Shown: positions 35,701 through 45,126 of the stretch, in pieces
Position numbering within the stretch: position 1 is the stretch's first letter
How the letters are laid out: every line of letters starts with the position of its first letter
Source: an uncultured Armatimonadota bacterium
GTDB lineage: Bacteria > Armatimonadota > Fimbriimonadia > Fimbriimonadales > Fimbriimonadaceae
Length of the DNA: 64,000 nucleotides
Direction: 5' to 3'
Assembly: GCA_903927025.1 (NCBI GenBank)
Contig: CAIYLG010000014.1
Coordinates: forward strand, 124,001 to 188,000
Program-made: the position numbers and the translations under genes
The notes under the pieces: model-generated
What the model saw: the letters and a program-made list of their open reading frames with translations, nothing else
The model's database searches: none
What the model was told of the DNA's origin: nothing

Positions 35701-37543
35701 CACAGTTAGCCCAACGACCGTTCCAGGTGGACTCGGCGAGTCAACCACGGGCACCGTCACCCTAACGCAGAATGCTCCAACTGGCGGTGCGGACATCGTC
35801 CTCACCCTCCTCAACAGCACGACGGCGGCATCATTCTCGAGCGTGACTCAGCAGTCGACTCTCGTGGTGACGATTCCTGGTGGTTCAAACTCGGCGACCT
35901 TCACGGTCTACACCGAGGCTGTTCCAACAAACACTCCGGTTGAGGTTCAAGCGTCCTATCAGGGAAGCTTCCAAATCGGACTGTTCACGGTGACTCCTTG
36001 GCTTCAGCAGCTCAGCCTCACGCCGACAAGCGTGGTGGGTGGAAATGCAGTCAGCGGACGCATCACGTTGGCCGCAACGCCTCCTACGGGAAGCGGTGGA
36101 GTCAACGTCACGGTTCTCACGAACAACCCTGCAATCGTCAGCTTCCCTGGCGGTGCAACGGTAAACGTTCCAGAGGGTCAGTCGTCCGTAACCTTCACGA
36201 TCAACACCGCAGGTGTTGGAGTGATCTCTTATCCAACGATTACAGCCTCGCTCTTGGGAGTAGGCGTCACGGAAACACTGACGGTATCGCTGGCTGGTCT
36301 TCAGACCATGTCCTTCAACCCTCCGTCCGTTGCCGCTGGAACTCCATCTATTGGAACGATTGCTCTCAACGGTCAGGCAACTGGACCGTTCGTAGTAAAT
36401 CTGACGTCGGCTGATCCCAGCTACACGTTTGCAGACGCTAAGACGGGTGCCCCGATCACGAGCCTCACGTTCTTGACCGGCGACTCCGCTAAGTCCTTCA
36501 CGGTGGTAACACCTTACGAGGCTGCAAATACGCAGGATGTGATCACGGCGACGGTTCTGCCTCAGGGCAACTATCCGTTCCAGACGATTAGCTCGACTCT
36601 GTATGTGACCGCGATCAACCTAACGGGTCTATCGGTTACACCTAAGTCGCCATCGCCTGGCATCAACGGTGGTTCAACCGCTACCGGTACGGTGACAATC
36701 GGACAGGCTGCACCAACGGGTGGAGTCGTGGTTAACCTTGCTTCTTCCAACACCAGCGTCGCTACAGTGCCTGCAACGGTTACTGTTCCAGCCGGTGCCA
36801 CAAGCGCAACGTTCACGATCAACACCAGCGTGGTTCCGGCAACCGCAACGGCGGTGATCTCTGCTTCGAGAGGCGCCACAACCTATACATCAACGCTGAC
36901 GGTCAACGGTGTCACTTTTGCAGTGTCGCTGTCCTCCTACTCCGTTGTTGGTGGAATCAGCGGCAGCGTAACTGGAACGGTCACCCTGGCCAATCCTGCA
37001 CCTGCAGCAACGGGACTAGCCCTTACGGTCACTCTTCCAGTCGCACAAGACACATTTGCTTACTTCGGCCTGGCTTCAGGCACGAGCACAGCAACGGTGT
37101 TCGTCGCTGGTGGCGCAACCTCAGGCACGTTCACAGTCAACACGTCCGTGGTGCCAGCTACCCAGGAAGTACCGATTTCGGTTTACGTCCAGGGCGGCAC
37201 GCCTCCGGCTACCCCGCAGGTAACTCTTGAGGTTCGAGTCGTTGGTGTGGCTTCGCTGAAGTTCACTCCCACGATGATTCGAGGAAACAACCTTGGAGTC
37301 ACCTACCTTGTGATCACACTCGATGCTCCAGCTCCAGCTGGCGGCACGGTTGTCAGCATCTCCCAGAGCCAACCGCTGCTCCACTTGGCAGCCAGCTACA
37401 CGATTCCTGCAGGATCTCTTTCCTATAAAGTTCCGACAGGAATTACAGCAGTCGCTGTATCTCGTCCGCTGGCCGATGTGGTCACAGCAACTCCGCCAAA
37501 CGGTGGAGGCTCTGCTAGCGCCGTGGTTATCGTCAACCGATAG
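32771..37543 (+). CDS. Giant secreted SBBP-repeat / Ig-like-repeat protein
   Basis: 1590 residues from a GTG with GAGGT eight bases upstream and a clear signal peptide (CAGLLGAVGLIFGSALASG); the frame also allows a GTG at 32675. The N-terminal domain (RFIQNSGQWSKKALFLARS, GVKFDYFQQ, YPGVDLHAYFDHEKPRYDLVV, LVIDPLVYGSYYGG) is the usual head of SBBP proteins. Then come SBBP beta-propeller repeats (VDPFGDIWIAGRT, LDFQGSTYVGGTV, LDARGDAFITGN). From about residue 975 there are six or seven Ig-like modules of 85-95 residues with the recurring pattern P-x-x-V-x-GG, TGTVTL, AP-x-GG, V-x-VPAG-x-(T/S)SATFTI-x-T. Probably cell-surface or extracellular and adhesive or structural. No sorting tail was recognised. 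Confidence 0.88.
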   Translation: MLLLSNSIRCAGLLGAVGLIFGSALASGPQSATKSKQLSVPSAQQKLDQASARFIQNSGQWSKKALFLARSQNLNVWLTPQGVKFDYFQQKLTQKKNGRKGQVVTMSFKGGAALNPVGVGDLGFKTQYFKGSASKAQAAGNYHGVVASNVYPGVDLHAYFDHEKPRYDLVVAPKADASAIRLNFHGADKTSVAGNTIKLSTQIGSLSQGKLVAYQMVGSKRVIVPAQFVAFGKNEFGFNLGAYDHSKQLVIDPLVYGSYYGGDGGFDSVNNIVTDNAGGVYLTGYTMAPDFPVIDGPYGYSLHGGKDVFVAKLQGDAYNEDYAAYVGGTLDDNSQYIAVDPFGDIWIAGRTFSSDFPGNEVYQRPNVQFLTQMQGFPPVIGGTFQLSYQDNTGSFTTANIKYNATPAQVQAALVAAAGAAGASITVTSNLGLISDANSATYRISLPWNLPGMLSVNPFTDTTVEANPFFPPIPPVIPAVYGVTKYSDIFVMRFQQSSTTVLDPTTVQAVRFFGGDFAETLAGFSIMPQANPATTDPVILAFGGTVASSVPDISGYPGGQVGYIAKYAYSGTSNAFTMDSTVSRYVAGGNGIDLTGIALDFQGSTYVGGTVHFNGNVDTSQAPGNTVFTTTSGVFPNGQLIRNDDLFVQKYFAGSGTLAYSAVIGGSDYDNAGGLDFDLDGTTINTGNCIAVDSNLDLYIVGVSGSFNFPRTRGVFGEVFTNAANVTVTKINSDASKILYSTNLQTSGLVNPSGISLDARGDAFITGNVHADYYLFPDSFSENPANAANPNVPAAASGTPMGAIQTTSDALVPTNLQPGSTMPTVKGFLNILDPAADKLVYGTYLGGPLETRVFGPYVDSFGDVWVNGWYTDQRIYVLFDSSGNPHVYADYASDPKNWLPAAMISPQAFKSTPDAHGDQTIAGVLYGILSPSYPFYIPWSWAPSTTAPGGPVPTVDVDYRMDGWLDKLRVGLASVSSLTVSPTTVPGGLGESTTGTVTLTQNAPTGGADIVLTLLNSTTAASFSSVTQQSTLVVTIPGGSNSATFTVYTEAVPTNTPVEVQASYQGSFQIGLFTVTPWLQQLSLTPTSVVGGNAVSGRITLAATPPTGSGGVNVTVLTNNPAIVSFPGGATVNVPEGQSSVTFTINTAGVGVISYPTITASLLGVGVTETLTVSLAGLQTMSFNPPSVAAGTPSIGTIALNGQATGPFVVNLTSADPSYTFADAKTGAPITSLTFLTGDSAKSFTVVTPYEAANTQDVITATVLPQGNYPFQTISSTLYVTAINLTGLSVTPKSPSPGINGGSTATGTVTIGQAAPTGGVVVNLASSNTSVATVPATVTVPAGATSATFTINTSVVPATATAVISASRGATTYTSTLTVNGVTFAVSLSSYSVVGGISGSVTGTVTLANPAPAATGLALTVTLPVAQDTFAYFGLASGTSTATVFVAGGATSGTFTVNTSVVPATQEVPISVYVQGGTPPATPQVTLEVRVVGVASLKFTPTMIRGNNLGVTYLVITLDAPAPAGGTVVSISQSQPLLHLAASYTIPAGSLSYKVPTGITAVAVSRPLADVVTATPPNGGGSASAVVIVNR

Positions 37544-37554
37544 TCACCTGCCAT

Positions 37555-37589
37555 GAGGCCCTCGTCCCTAGTGGACGAGGGCCTCTTTT
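37555..37589 (+). terminator. Rho-independent terminator
   Basis: A perfect 13-bp stem (GAGGCCCTCGTCC) with five-base loop and TTTT follows, right after the SBBP gene and 14 bp before the next ATG. Confidence 0.9.
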
Positions 37590-37602
37590 GTTTTGAGGAC
37601 CT

Positions 37603-39054
37603 ATGACCAGAGGGATTCCACGCGACGTCGTCATCATTGGGGGTGGAGTTGCGGGCCTCAGTGCCTGCATCTACGCTCGGCTAGCAGGACACAATGTCAT
37701 CCTTCTGGAGGCGCTGCCTGCCGTTGGTGGGAAAGCTGCCGGAATTGATACTGCCGGCTATAAGTTAGATCCTGGACCTTCGATTGTCATACTGAAGCGC
37801 CTTTACGAGCGGCTCTTTCTTGACGCTGGCAGACGGATGGAGGATTACCTCCAGTTTCGCCCGCTAAACCCGATTTCTCGAGTCTGCTTCGAAGGGATGC
37901 CCACCGTTGATTTGCCTTCTTCTCGTGTCGAGTGCGAGCGCTTGGTGTCGGATATCGACCCACATGATGGCAGGAGCTTCAAGTCCCTCATGCTGCAGCT
38001 GGATAGGGTCGCCCCTCTCATCGATAAGACCATCTTCAAACGCCCGTTTGACGCGGCCTATCAGCTCCTGAATCCATCGATGATCCAAGTAGCCCGTTAC
38101 CTTGATGTGAGGACCGGCTACCGGCAGTCCGTGGATCGAACCTTTCAGTCCCCGATGCTCCGCGCATTCTTTTATGGGTTTCCTTCCTACGGGGGGCAAA
38201 GTTACGACTCGGTTGCACCGGGCGCGTTCCTCATCCCTTACTTAATGATTCAGGAAGGCGTCTATTATCCGGAGGGCGGGGTTGCTGCAATTCCTGTTGC
38301 TCTGAAACGACTGGCTATTGAGTTGGGAGTCGATATTCGCTTGAATGCGAAGGTAGTCCAGCTGGAACTATCGGGAAATCAGGTGTCATCGGTTCGGCTC
38401 TCAGATGGCTCAACAATTTCGGGAAGTCACTTCATCTGCGGTGCAGACCGCTTGACGTGTCAAAAGTGGCTGGGTAGGGAAGTGTCGGCAGCGCCTAGCT
38501 TTAGCTACTTCACGGTTCATTGGGGATTGAAAAAGCGTTGGGAGTGGCTTCGGCACCACACGCTTCTGATACCAAAGGAATTTGAGAACGGGTTTGAGAT
38601 GCTGTATCGCAAAAAGGAGTTTCCTGATCCCCCGATCATCTATCTCAACGAAACTTCGGGCACAGATGAGAGTGTTGCTCCTGCAGGTTGCTCCAACCTG
38701 TTCGCAGTGGTCACTTCGCCCGCCGAAGAACCGCACTTAGATTGGGTAGGTACGGCAGATATCTTGAAAGAGTCCATCAAGCAACGAATGGCGGGGTTCG
38801 GCATTGACTTCACCGATCAGGACATCGATTTTGAACGGATTCAAACGCCGACATACTTTCGACAGGCCCACGGTAGCTACCGAGGCTCCCTCTATGGACC
38901 GGACGAGTCCCAAAGGCTTTTTGGAATGATGCCGCTTCGGAACTACGATGAGAAGTTAGGGAATCTCTTCTACTGCGGAGGATCGGTGCAGCCCGGAGCC
39001 GGGCTGCCGATGGTCTTGCTCAGCGGTAAGTTTGCCGCCGGCAAGATTCGCTGA
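37603..39054 (+). CDS. CrtI/CrtN-type phytoene desaturase family oxidoreductase
   Basis: 483 residues. The N-terminal Rossmann FAD site is VVIIGGGVAGLSACIYARLAGHNVILLEA, then AVGGKAAGIDTAGYKLDPGPSIV, where carotenoid desaturases have the GG(R/K) and DxGP motifs. GVYYPEGGVAAIPVALKRLA lies mid-protein, and the C-terminal signature is SYRGSLYGPDES...LFYCGGSVQPGAGLPMVLLSGKFAA, typical of CrtI/CrtN/CrtO-type enzymes. The likely reaction is dehydrogenation or isomerisation of a polyprenyl carotenoid precursor at the membrane. No crtB or other carotenoid gene is adjacent, so the substrate is not fixed. The stop is 2 bp from the convergent gpmA stop. Confidence 0.86.
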   Translation: MTRGIPRDVVIIGGGVAGLSACIYARLAGHNVILLEALPAVGGKAAGIDTAGYKLDPGPSIVILKRLYERLFLDAGRRMEDYLQFRPLNPISRVCFEGMPTVDLPSSRVECERLVSDIDPHDGRSFKSLMLQLDRVAPLIDKTIFKRPFDAAYQLLNPSMIQVARYLDVRTGYRQSVDRTFQSPMLRAFFYGFPSYGGQSYDSVAPGAFLIPYLMIQEGVYYPEGGVAAIPVALKRLAIELGVDIRLNAKVVQLELSGNQVSSVRLSDGSTISGSHFICGADRLTCQKWLGREVSAAPSFSYFTVHWGLKKRWEWLRHHTLLIPKEFENGFEMLYRKKEFPDPPIIYLNETSGTDESVAPAGCSNLFAVVTSPAEEPHLDWVGTADILKESIKQRMAGFGIDFTDQDIDFERIQTPTYFRQAHGSYRGSLYGPDESQRLFGMMPLRNYDEKLGNLFYCGGSVQPGAGLPMVLLSGKFAAGKIR

Positions 39055-39056
39055 TT

Positions 39057-39659
39057 CTAGAGGATCTGCTTGGACAAGACGGTTCCGTCCTTCTCAAGTT
39101 CGTAAACCAGGGGAACCGCAGTTCCAAGGTTTAGCTCCAATACTTCTTCCTTGGAGAGTTTGTCCAGCATCATCACAATGGAACGGTTGGAGTTGCCGTG
39201 GGCCACCACGAGCACGTTCTTGCCTTGGCTGATGTCTCCGAGGATGCATCTTTCAAAGAAGGGAAGCGTCCTCGCTGCGGTCATCTCTAGCGACTCGCCA
39301 TTAGGCGGCGGGATGTCGTAGCTTCGGCGCCAGATGTGAACCTGATCCTTTCCAAACTTCTCGGCAGTTTGAGCCTTGTTCAGTCCCTGAAGGTCGCCGT
39401 AGTGGCGCTCGTTCAGCGCCTGATCCTTAATGACCGGAAGCTGAGATTCCATGGCATCCATGATTGTTTGCAGGGTTACCTGGGCACGAGTGAGCGCGCT
39501 TGTGTAGGCAACATCAAACTTCAAAGATGCTAATTTGTGACCAGCCTGCCGAGCTTCTTCGCGACCTTGTGCCGTGAGGGGAACGTCGACCCAGCCAGTG
39601 AACCTGTCTTCGAGGTTCCAAAGTGATTGTCCATGACGGACGAGTACGAGCTTAGGCAT
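39057..39659 (-). CDS. gpmA: 2,3-bisphosphoglycerate-dependent phosphoglycerate mutase
   Basis: 200 residues, slightly shorter than E. coli GpmA. It has [29 protein letters not shown] with the phosphorylated His of [37 protein letters not shown] (catalytic Glu and second substrate-binding patch), [23 protein letters not shown] and [16 protein letters not shown] with the second catalytic His. It interconverts 3- and 2-phosphoglycerate in glycolysis and gluconeogenesis. A TACAAT box lies 9 nt before the ATG. The gene is 36 bp downstream of the dihydroorotase gene on the same strand. Confidence 0.95.
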   Translation of the reverse strand: MPKLVLVRHGQSLWNLEDRFTGWVDVPLTAQGREEARQAGHKLASLKFDVAYTSALTRAQVTLQTIMDAMESQLPVIKDQALNERHYGDLQGLNKAQTAEKFGKDQVHIWRRSYDIPPPNGESLEMTAARTLPFFERCILGDISQGKNVLVVAHGNSNRSIVMMLDKLSKEEVLELNLGTAVPLVYELEKDGTVLSKQIL

Positions 39660-39695
39660 GCGTTGCGAATTGTACCGAGTTGGGGCCGTTCGTCC

Positions 39696-41042
39696 CTACG
39701 GCTTCGGAGGCGAGTTGAACGACAGCATCTGCCCACGTGCCGTTCCGCAAAGCTCCCCGCTTTTTACCGTCGCGGTCCCGTTTAGCAAAACGTGCTCTAC
39801 CCAGCCGGTCAGCATCTCTCCCTCATAAGGGCTCCAGCCGCATTTGCTTTGGACCATTGACCTTTCGAAGATCTGCTTTCGGTGAGGATCGACCAATATG
39901 ATGTCGGCGTCAAACCCGACTTTAAGTCGCCCTTTGCCGGTAATTCCATAGAGCTCAGCAGGGGCCTCACATGCCATTCGCACCAGCGTTTCTGCGCTGA
40001 ACCTGCCTTGTGAAACGAATGTGAGGAGAACGGAGAGCATCGTTTGAACACCTGGCATTCCGCTTGGGCTCGCCGGATACTGCCCAGATTTTTCTTCCAG
40101 CGTGTGTGGGGCGTGGTCGCTGCCAAAGACGTCAAAGATCCCTGCGTCCAGCGCACGCCAAAGGCCCTCGGTGTGGTCCGCAGAACGAATCGGTGGGTTC
40201 ATTTGTGTGAGCGTTCCCAGCCGGTCGTAGCAGTCAGGGGCGGAGAAGTAGAGGTGTTGCGGAGTCACCTCTGCGGTGGTTCGGAGCCCGCGCCGCTTGG
40301 CGTCGGCGATCATTGGCGGTTCTACCGCGGTGGAAACGTGAAGAATGTGGACCGGCTTACCGGTTTCGGCAGAAAGTTGCAGGATTCTCTCCGTTGCCAG
40401 GCGGGCACTTTCGGCGTCCCTGAGGAAAGGATGTTCTCGGGGATGCGGCGCGGAGCTGATAAGAGACTTCCGCTCTTTATTTCGGGGTTCATCTTCAGCA
40501 TGGATTGGACACCTTCGGTTCACCGCATGGAGCACCTTCCTTAGGTGATCATCGTCTCCCACGAGGAGCGGTCCGGTGGAACTTCCCATGAAGATCTTAA
40601 TGCCCGGTGTTCCAGGGAGGGTTTCGAGATGCCCGAGCGCCTCGATATTGTCCGTGGTTGCCCCCACAAAGAAGCCAAAATGACTCCAGGCTCTGCCCCG
40701 CGCTCGGATCAGCTTGTCCGTAAGTGCACCAGCATCGGTTGTGGTTGGGTTGGTGTTGGGCATTTCCAGAATGCTGGTCACCCCGCCCATGATTGCGGCC
40801 CTAGTGCCGGACTCGAGATCTTCTTTATGCTCTAGACCAGGTTCGCGGAAGTGGACTTGGGTGTCGATCAATCCGGGCAAAACCCAAAGATCAGTGGCAT
40901 CAATGACTTCAGCCGCACTGTCGGTTAGAGAACCGATCGCCGTAATTTTGCCATTTGTGATTCCGATGTCTCCGATATTGCGTCCAGCGGAGGTCACGAT
41001 GGTCCCGTTTCGAATTAGAAGATCGAATTGCACTGATCGCAT
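39696..41042 (-). CDS. pyrC: Dihydroorotase (class I, PyrC family)
   Basis: 448 residues, amidohydrolase fold. FDLLIRNGTIVTSAGRNIGDIGI starts the small beta domain. The metal site begins LPGLIDTQVHFREPGLEHKEDLESG, with Gln where most homologues have the first His of HxH. Then ILEMPNTNPTT, IKIFMGSSTGPLL (Lys to be carboxylated), PIHAEDE, HILHVSTA, EVTPQHLYF, the NPPIRS substrate motif and VFGSDHAPHTLEEK with the catalytic Asp. It closes carbamoyl aspartate to dihydroorotate in pyrimidine synthesis. Allantoinase is the main alternative, less likely given NPPIR. It is divergent from xthA with 42 bp between starts. Confidence 0.88.
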   Translation of the reverse strand: MRSVQFDLLIRNGTIVTSAGRNIGDIGITNGKITAIGSLTDSAAEVIDATDLWVLPGLIDTQVHFREPGLEHKEDLESGTRAAIMGGVTSILEMPNTNPTTTDAGALTDKLIRARGRAWSHFGFFVGATTDNIEALGHLETLPGTPGIKIFMGSSTGPLLVGDDDHLRKVLHAVNRRCPIHAEDEPRNKERKSLISSAPHPREHPFLRDAESARLATERILQLSAETGKPVHILHVSTAVEPPMIADAKRRGLRTTAEVTPQHLYFSAPDCYDRLGTLTQMNPPIRSADHTEGLWRALDAGIFDVFGSDHAPHTLEEKSGQYPASPSGMPGVQTMLSVLLTFVSQGRFSAETLVRMACEAPAELYGITGKGRLKVGFDADIILVDPHRKQIFERSMVQSKCGWSPYEGEMLTGWVEHVLLNGTATVKSGELCGTARGQMLSFNSPPKP

Positions 41043-41084
41043 TTTGCCCGATTCGGCACCTAGTTTCGGGTTGAATCAAGAACG

Positions 41085-41858
41085 ATGAAGATCGCGACAT
41101 TCAACGCTGCCTCCGTCCGAGCTAGGCTCCCGATTCTGATTGAGTGGCTGGCCACCGAAGAGCCAGATGTGTTGGCAATTCAGGAGACTAAAGTTGAGGA
41201 CGATAAGTTTCCAATCGCAGATTTTGAAGAGCTGGGCTACAACGTCGCGATCCACGGCCAAAAGGCTTGGAACGGGGTTGCCATCCTTAGCAGATCCTCG
41301 ATCAGTTCCGTTCGCACTGGATTTGGCGACGAATTGTTCCCGAACGATTGCCGGATCATCTCATGCCAGGTCAACGGCTTATCCATCATCAACACCTACG
41401 TGCCAAATGGAAACACAGTAGGAAGCGACAAATTCATCTACAAGCTTGCCTGGCTGGATCGGTTTAGGACCTACCTTGATCAGAACTTCCATCCGGACGA
41501 TCAACTCGTTTGGCTGGGAGACGTCAACATTGCTCCAGAGCCAATCGACGTGTTTGATTCAAAGAGGATGCTGGGTGGCGTCGGTCATCACCCTGACGAA
41601 TTTGTGAGGCTTAAGAAGATCGTTGACTTCGGTCTCGTTGATGTCTTCCGCAAATTCGAACCAGGACCGAATCACTACACCTTCTTCGACTTCACGCTGC
41701 CGCGCAGCGTCGACCGAAATCTTGGCTGGCGAATCGATCACATCTATGCAACTCGCGGCTTAGCTGAAGTTTGCACAGGCTGCTCTATCGATATGGTTCC
41801 TCGGAGCTGGACGAGACCCTCTGACCATACATTTGTGGTTGCTGAGTTTGACTTGTAG
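41085..41858 (+). CDS. xthA: Exodeoxyribonuclease III
   Basis: 257 residues, the usual length. MKIATFNAASVRARLP holds the metal-site Asn, VLAIQETKVEDDKFP the metal-binding Glu, and GWNGVAILSR (read AWNGVAILSR) and INTYVPNG are conserved. Further on are WLGDVNIAPEPIDVFD with catalytic Asp/Asn, DVFRKFEPGPNHYTFFDF, NLGWRIDHIYAT and SDHTFVVAEF with the catalytic His. It removes 3' blocks and cuts at abasic sites in base excision repair. Transcribed alone or from a promoter shared with the divergent dihydroorotase gene. Confidence 0.95.
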   Translation: MKIATFNAASVRARLPILIEWLATEEPDVLAIQETKVEDDKFPIADFEELGYNVAIHGQKAWNGVAILSRSSISSVRTGFGDELFPNDCRIISCQVNGLSIINTYVPNGNTVGSDKFIYKLAWLDRFRTYLDQNFHPDDQLVWLGDVNIAPEPIDVFDSKRMLGGVGHHPDEFVRLKKIVDFGLVDVFRKFEPGPNHYTFFDFTLPRSVDRNLGWRIDHIYATRGLAEVCTGCSIDMVPRSWTRPSDHTFVVAEFDL

Positions 41859-41947
41859 CCGAGAATGAGAATGGACGGAATGGACAAGGTGTTGGAAGAG
41901 TGATCTGAACCCGCCTTGCTCTACCAGGATCGTTGTATGCTATCCAA

Positions 41948-44900
41948 GTGACTGTCAGAATTAGCCAGGCATTCCGCCTTGGCCTCCACGTAACCGGCTT
42001 TTGTGTGCTTGCGGCAGGTGTATGGAGCTTGCCAGGTAAAGCTGGAAAGACTACCGCCGTTAAGAAGATCGACTACAACCGTGATGTTCGCCAGATCATT
42101 ACGAAGTGCTTTACCTGTCATGGTCATGACAGCAAGGCGGTAGCGGCAGACCTTCGGCTCGACCAATTCGACTCCGCAACCAAGAAGTTGCCCAGCGGGG
42201 AGTATGCCATTGTTCCCGGCCACCCGGAGAAGAGCGAACTGATTGAGCGGATCTACGCCAAGAATGCGCTCTTGATGCCTCCCAAATCCAGCAACAAGGT
42301 GCTGAGCGACGAAGAAAAGGCGATTCTGAAGAAGTGGATTGAGGAAGGAGCGGAGTACAAGCAACACTGGGCCTGGGTGAAACCTGTGCGCCCCGCCTTG
42401 CCAGTGGTAAAGCTGAAGTCATGGGCTCGAAATCCGATTGACACTTTCATTCTCGCGACTCTGGAAGAGAAGGGGCTCAAGCCTTCTCCAGAGGCTGACA
42501 ACCGAACTCTCATTCGCCGCGTATCGCTTGACCTCACCGGAATTCCACCGACCCCGGCGGAAGTCAATGCGTTTCTGAACGACAAGTCCCCGAAGGCGTA
42601 TGAAAAGGTCGTGGATCGGTTGCTTGCCTCAAAGCGATACGGCGAAAGAATGGCCATGGATTGGATGGACTACGCTCGGTACGCGGACAGCAACGGCTAT
42701 CAGGCAGACTTCGAACGATATCAGTGGCGCTGGCGAGACTGGGTTATTGACGCCTACAACAAGAATATGCCATTCGATCAGTTCTCAGTTGAACAGCTTG
42801 CTGGAGACTTGCTTCCTCATCCGACTTTGGATCAGCGAATCGCCACCGGTTTCAACAGGAATCACCGAATCAATACTGAGGGCGGAGTCATCGCCGAAGA
42901 GTGGCGCGTCGAAACTGTTATCGACCGAGTCGAGACCACATCCGCGACCTGGCTAGGACTGACATCTGGCTGTGCTCGCTGCCATGATCACAAGTACGAC
43001 CCAATAAGTCAGAAAGACTTCTACAGCATGTGTGCCTTCTTCAACAACGTTCCTGAGTCGGGAACGGGTGTAGAGCGCCCCGAGAATCATCCTCCCTACA
43101 TCGCGGCACCGTATCCTGAACAGACCCGCCGTATCAGTGAGCTCACTTCGAAGTTGGCAATGCTGAACACCCAGATGGCAGGTCAGATTTCCGCCAGTAC
43201 CTCCAAGGCGCTTGCCTGGAAAGGGCCCGACGCGGCAAATACATCAATCTCCTCAGAAGCGGAAATAGCGCGATATACCTTCTCCTCAACACCGACTGCG
43301 GACTCTGCAACTGTGTCTGCACCGAAAGTCGAGGGAGACGTTTCTTTCGATCTGGGACGCTCGACGGGTTCAGCTTCCTTGGGCGAGAAGGGCTACCTCA
43401 ACTTGGGCCAGGCCGGCGATTTTGACGGAAGCAAGCCGTTCTCCTATGGCTACTGGATCAATCCAGGAAAAATGGATGGATCCTCGATTGCCAAAATGGA
43501 CGTTGCCAACAACTACAAGGGTTGGGACTGTTTCCTTCAGGGCGGCAGGCCAGCCCCGCACTTCATAAGCGATTGGCCCTCGAACGCGCTCAAGGTAGTG
43601 TCCAAGCGGGCAGTCCCAATGGGCCAATGGAGCCATATTGCGGTTACTTACGATGGATCAAAGAAGCCTGAGGGCGTAAAGATCTACATCAACGGCGAGT
43701 TAACGGAGCACGATACCGAGGCAAACGCACTGAAGGGATCGATCCAGACACCCGTGCCTCTTCTGGTCGGGCGTCGCACTGGAGACACAGGAATTCAGGA
43801 ACAGGTCGACGACCTCGTCCTCTATAACCGAGTGCTCACTGCCGCAGAAGCAGCTAAATTAGCAAGCGTCAACCCTGCAGTTCCTTACTTGAGAGTTCCT
43901 GCGGAAAGCCGGACCAAGCCTCAGCAGGATGCCATCGTGAAGCTGTATTGCGAGGCGACAGATGCAAAGTATCGGTCCCTGGCTGACCAAGCTAAGGCGG
44001 CGGCGTCGGAGCGAGACAGCATCAAGAGCAAGATCACCACGGTCATGGTCATGGAAGACATGCCAAAGCCGCGAGACTGCTTTGTTTTGATCCGAGGACT
44101 TTACGACAAACATGGAGATAAGGTGGAAGCGGCCACTCCGTCGTTCTTGCCGAAAATCCCTGCTGGCTATCCGAACAATCGATTAGGTTTTGCTAAGTGG
44201 ATTGTTAGCCCAGAAAACCCGCTCACCGCACGCGTCGCCGTGAATCGATTCTGGGAGCGGTTCTTCGGAGCGGGCTTGGTGCCCACTAGCGAGGATTTTG
44301 GAACACGTGCTGAATTCCCAACTCATCCTGAGCTGCTTGACTGGCTGGCGACGGAATTCGTCCGCCTAAAGTGGGATCAGAAGGCACTTCTGAAAGAGAT
44401 TGTTACCAGTGCTACCTATCGGCAGACCTCGGACACTAACCCAGCTGCGCAGAAGATTGATCCTCAGAATCGCTACCTGGCCCATGCTCCTCGTTTCCGA
44501 ATGACGGCGGAAGTCCTTCGTGATCAGGCCCTGTCTGTGGCGGGTCTGCTCGTCGAGAAAATAGGCGGACCTTCCGTTCGCCCGTATCAGCCCGATGGTG
44601 TTTGGGATGAGTTGAACGTATACGGCAATCTTCGCAACTACAAGCACGATAAGGACTCCGGACTTCATCGACGCAGCCTTTACACGATCTGGAAGCGGAC
44701 GGCAGCTCCGCCGGAGATGACACTGTTTGATATGTCAACTCGCGAGACTTGTCGAGTTAGGCGCGCGAGAACAAACACACCGCTCCAAGCGCTGGTTATG
44801 TTGAACGACGTCACGTACTTTGAGGCCGCACGCATCCTCGCGAATCGAATGATTGCCAGCGGGGGAACCTCCCCGGCTGACCGATTGAAGTATGCGTACG

Positions 44901-45124
44901 AGTGGACTCTTTCGCGTCCGCCCTCCCAAAAGGAAGCCAATCTGCTTGAAGCGAGCCTCAGCCGACGAATCGCCCATTATCGAAAGAACCCTGCGGCGGC
45001 TAAGAAGCTGATTTCAATTGGCGATGTCAAGAACACCGCCAAAGCAGACACCGCTGAACTTGCGGCCTACACGGTGTTGGCCAGCACGATCCTCAACATG
45101 GACGAGACCCTTACAAAGGAATAG
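41948..45124 (+). CDS. PSD1-type protein A (PSCyt1-DUF1549-LamG-DUF1553)
   Basis: 1058 residues from a GTG that aligns with the start of its paralogue at 46734; both lie 6 nt after a TATG(C/A)T box. Signal peptide [19 protein letters not shown]. PSCyt1 haem-type site [20 protein letters not shown] and [22 protein letters not shown]1549 with [42 protein letters not shown] and [15 protein letters not shown] concanavalin-like LamG insert (about 445-620: [26 protein letters not shown]). DUF1553 with [33 protein letters not shown] and [19 protein letters not shown]. Envelope protein, proposed roles in polysaccharide handling. Forms an operon with the DUF1501 gene two bases downstream. Confidence 0.92.
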   Translation: MTVRISQAFRLGLHVTGFCVLAAGVWSLPGKAGKTTAVKKIDYNRDVRQIITKCFTCHGHDSKAVAADLRLDQFDSATKKLPSGEYAIVPGHPEKSELIERIYAKNALLMPPKSSNKVLSDEEKAILKKWIEEGAEYKQHWAWVKPVRPALPVVKLKSWARNPIDTFILATLEEKGLKPSPEADNRTLIRRVSLDLTGIPPTPAEVNAFLNDKSPKAYEKVVDRLLASKRYGERMAMDWMDYARYADSNGYQADFERYQWRWRDWVIDAYNKNMPFDQFSVEQLAGDLLPHPTLDQRIATGFNRNHRINTEGGVIAEEWRVETVIDRVETTSATWLGLTSGCARCHDHKYDPISQKDFYSMCAFFNNVPESGTGVERPENHPPYIAAPYPEQTRRISELTSKLAMLNTQMAGQISASTSKALAWKGPDAANTSISSEAEIARYTFSSTPTADSATVSAPKVEGDVSFDLGRSTGSASLGEKGYLNLGQAGDFDGSKPFSYGYWINPGKMDGSSIAKMDVANNYKGWDCFLQGGRPAPHFISDWPSNALKVVSKRAVPMGQWSHIAVTYDGSKKPEGVKIYINGELTEHDTEANALKGSIQTPVPLLVGRRTGDTGIQEQVDDLVLYNRVLTAAEAAKLASVNPAVPYLRVPAESRTKPQQDAIVKLYCEATDAKYRSLADQAKAAASERDSIKSKITTVMVMEDMPKPRDCFVLIRGLYDKHGDKVEAATPSFLPKIPAGYPNNRLGFAKWIVSPENPLTARVAVNRFWERFFGAGLVPTSEDFGTRAEFPTHPELLDWLATEFVRLKWDQKALLKEIVTSATYRQTSDTNPAAQKIDPQNRYLAHAPRFRMTAEVLRDQALSVAGLLVEKIGGPSVRPYQPDGVWDELNVYGNLRNYKHDKDSGLHRRSLYTIWKRTAAPPEMTLFDMSTRETCRVRRARTNTPLQALVMLNDVTYFEAARILANRMIASGGTSPADRLKYAYEWTLSRPPSQKEANLLEASLSRRIAHYRKNPAAAKKLISIGDVKNTAKADTAELAAYTVLASTILNMDETLTKE

Positions 45125-45126
45125 AA

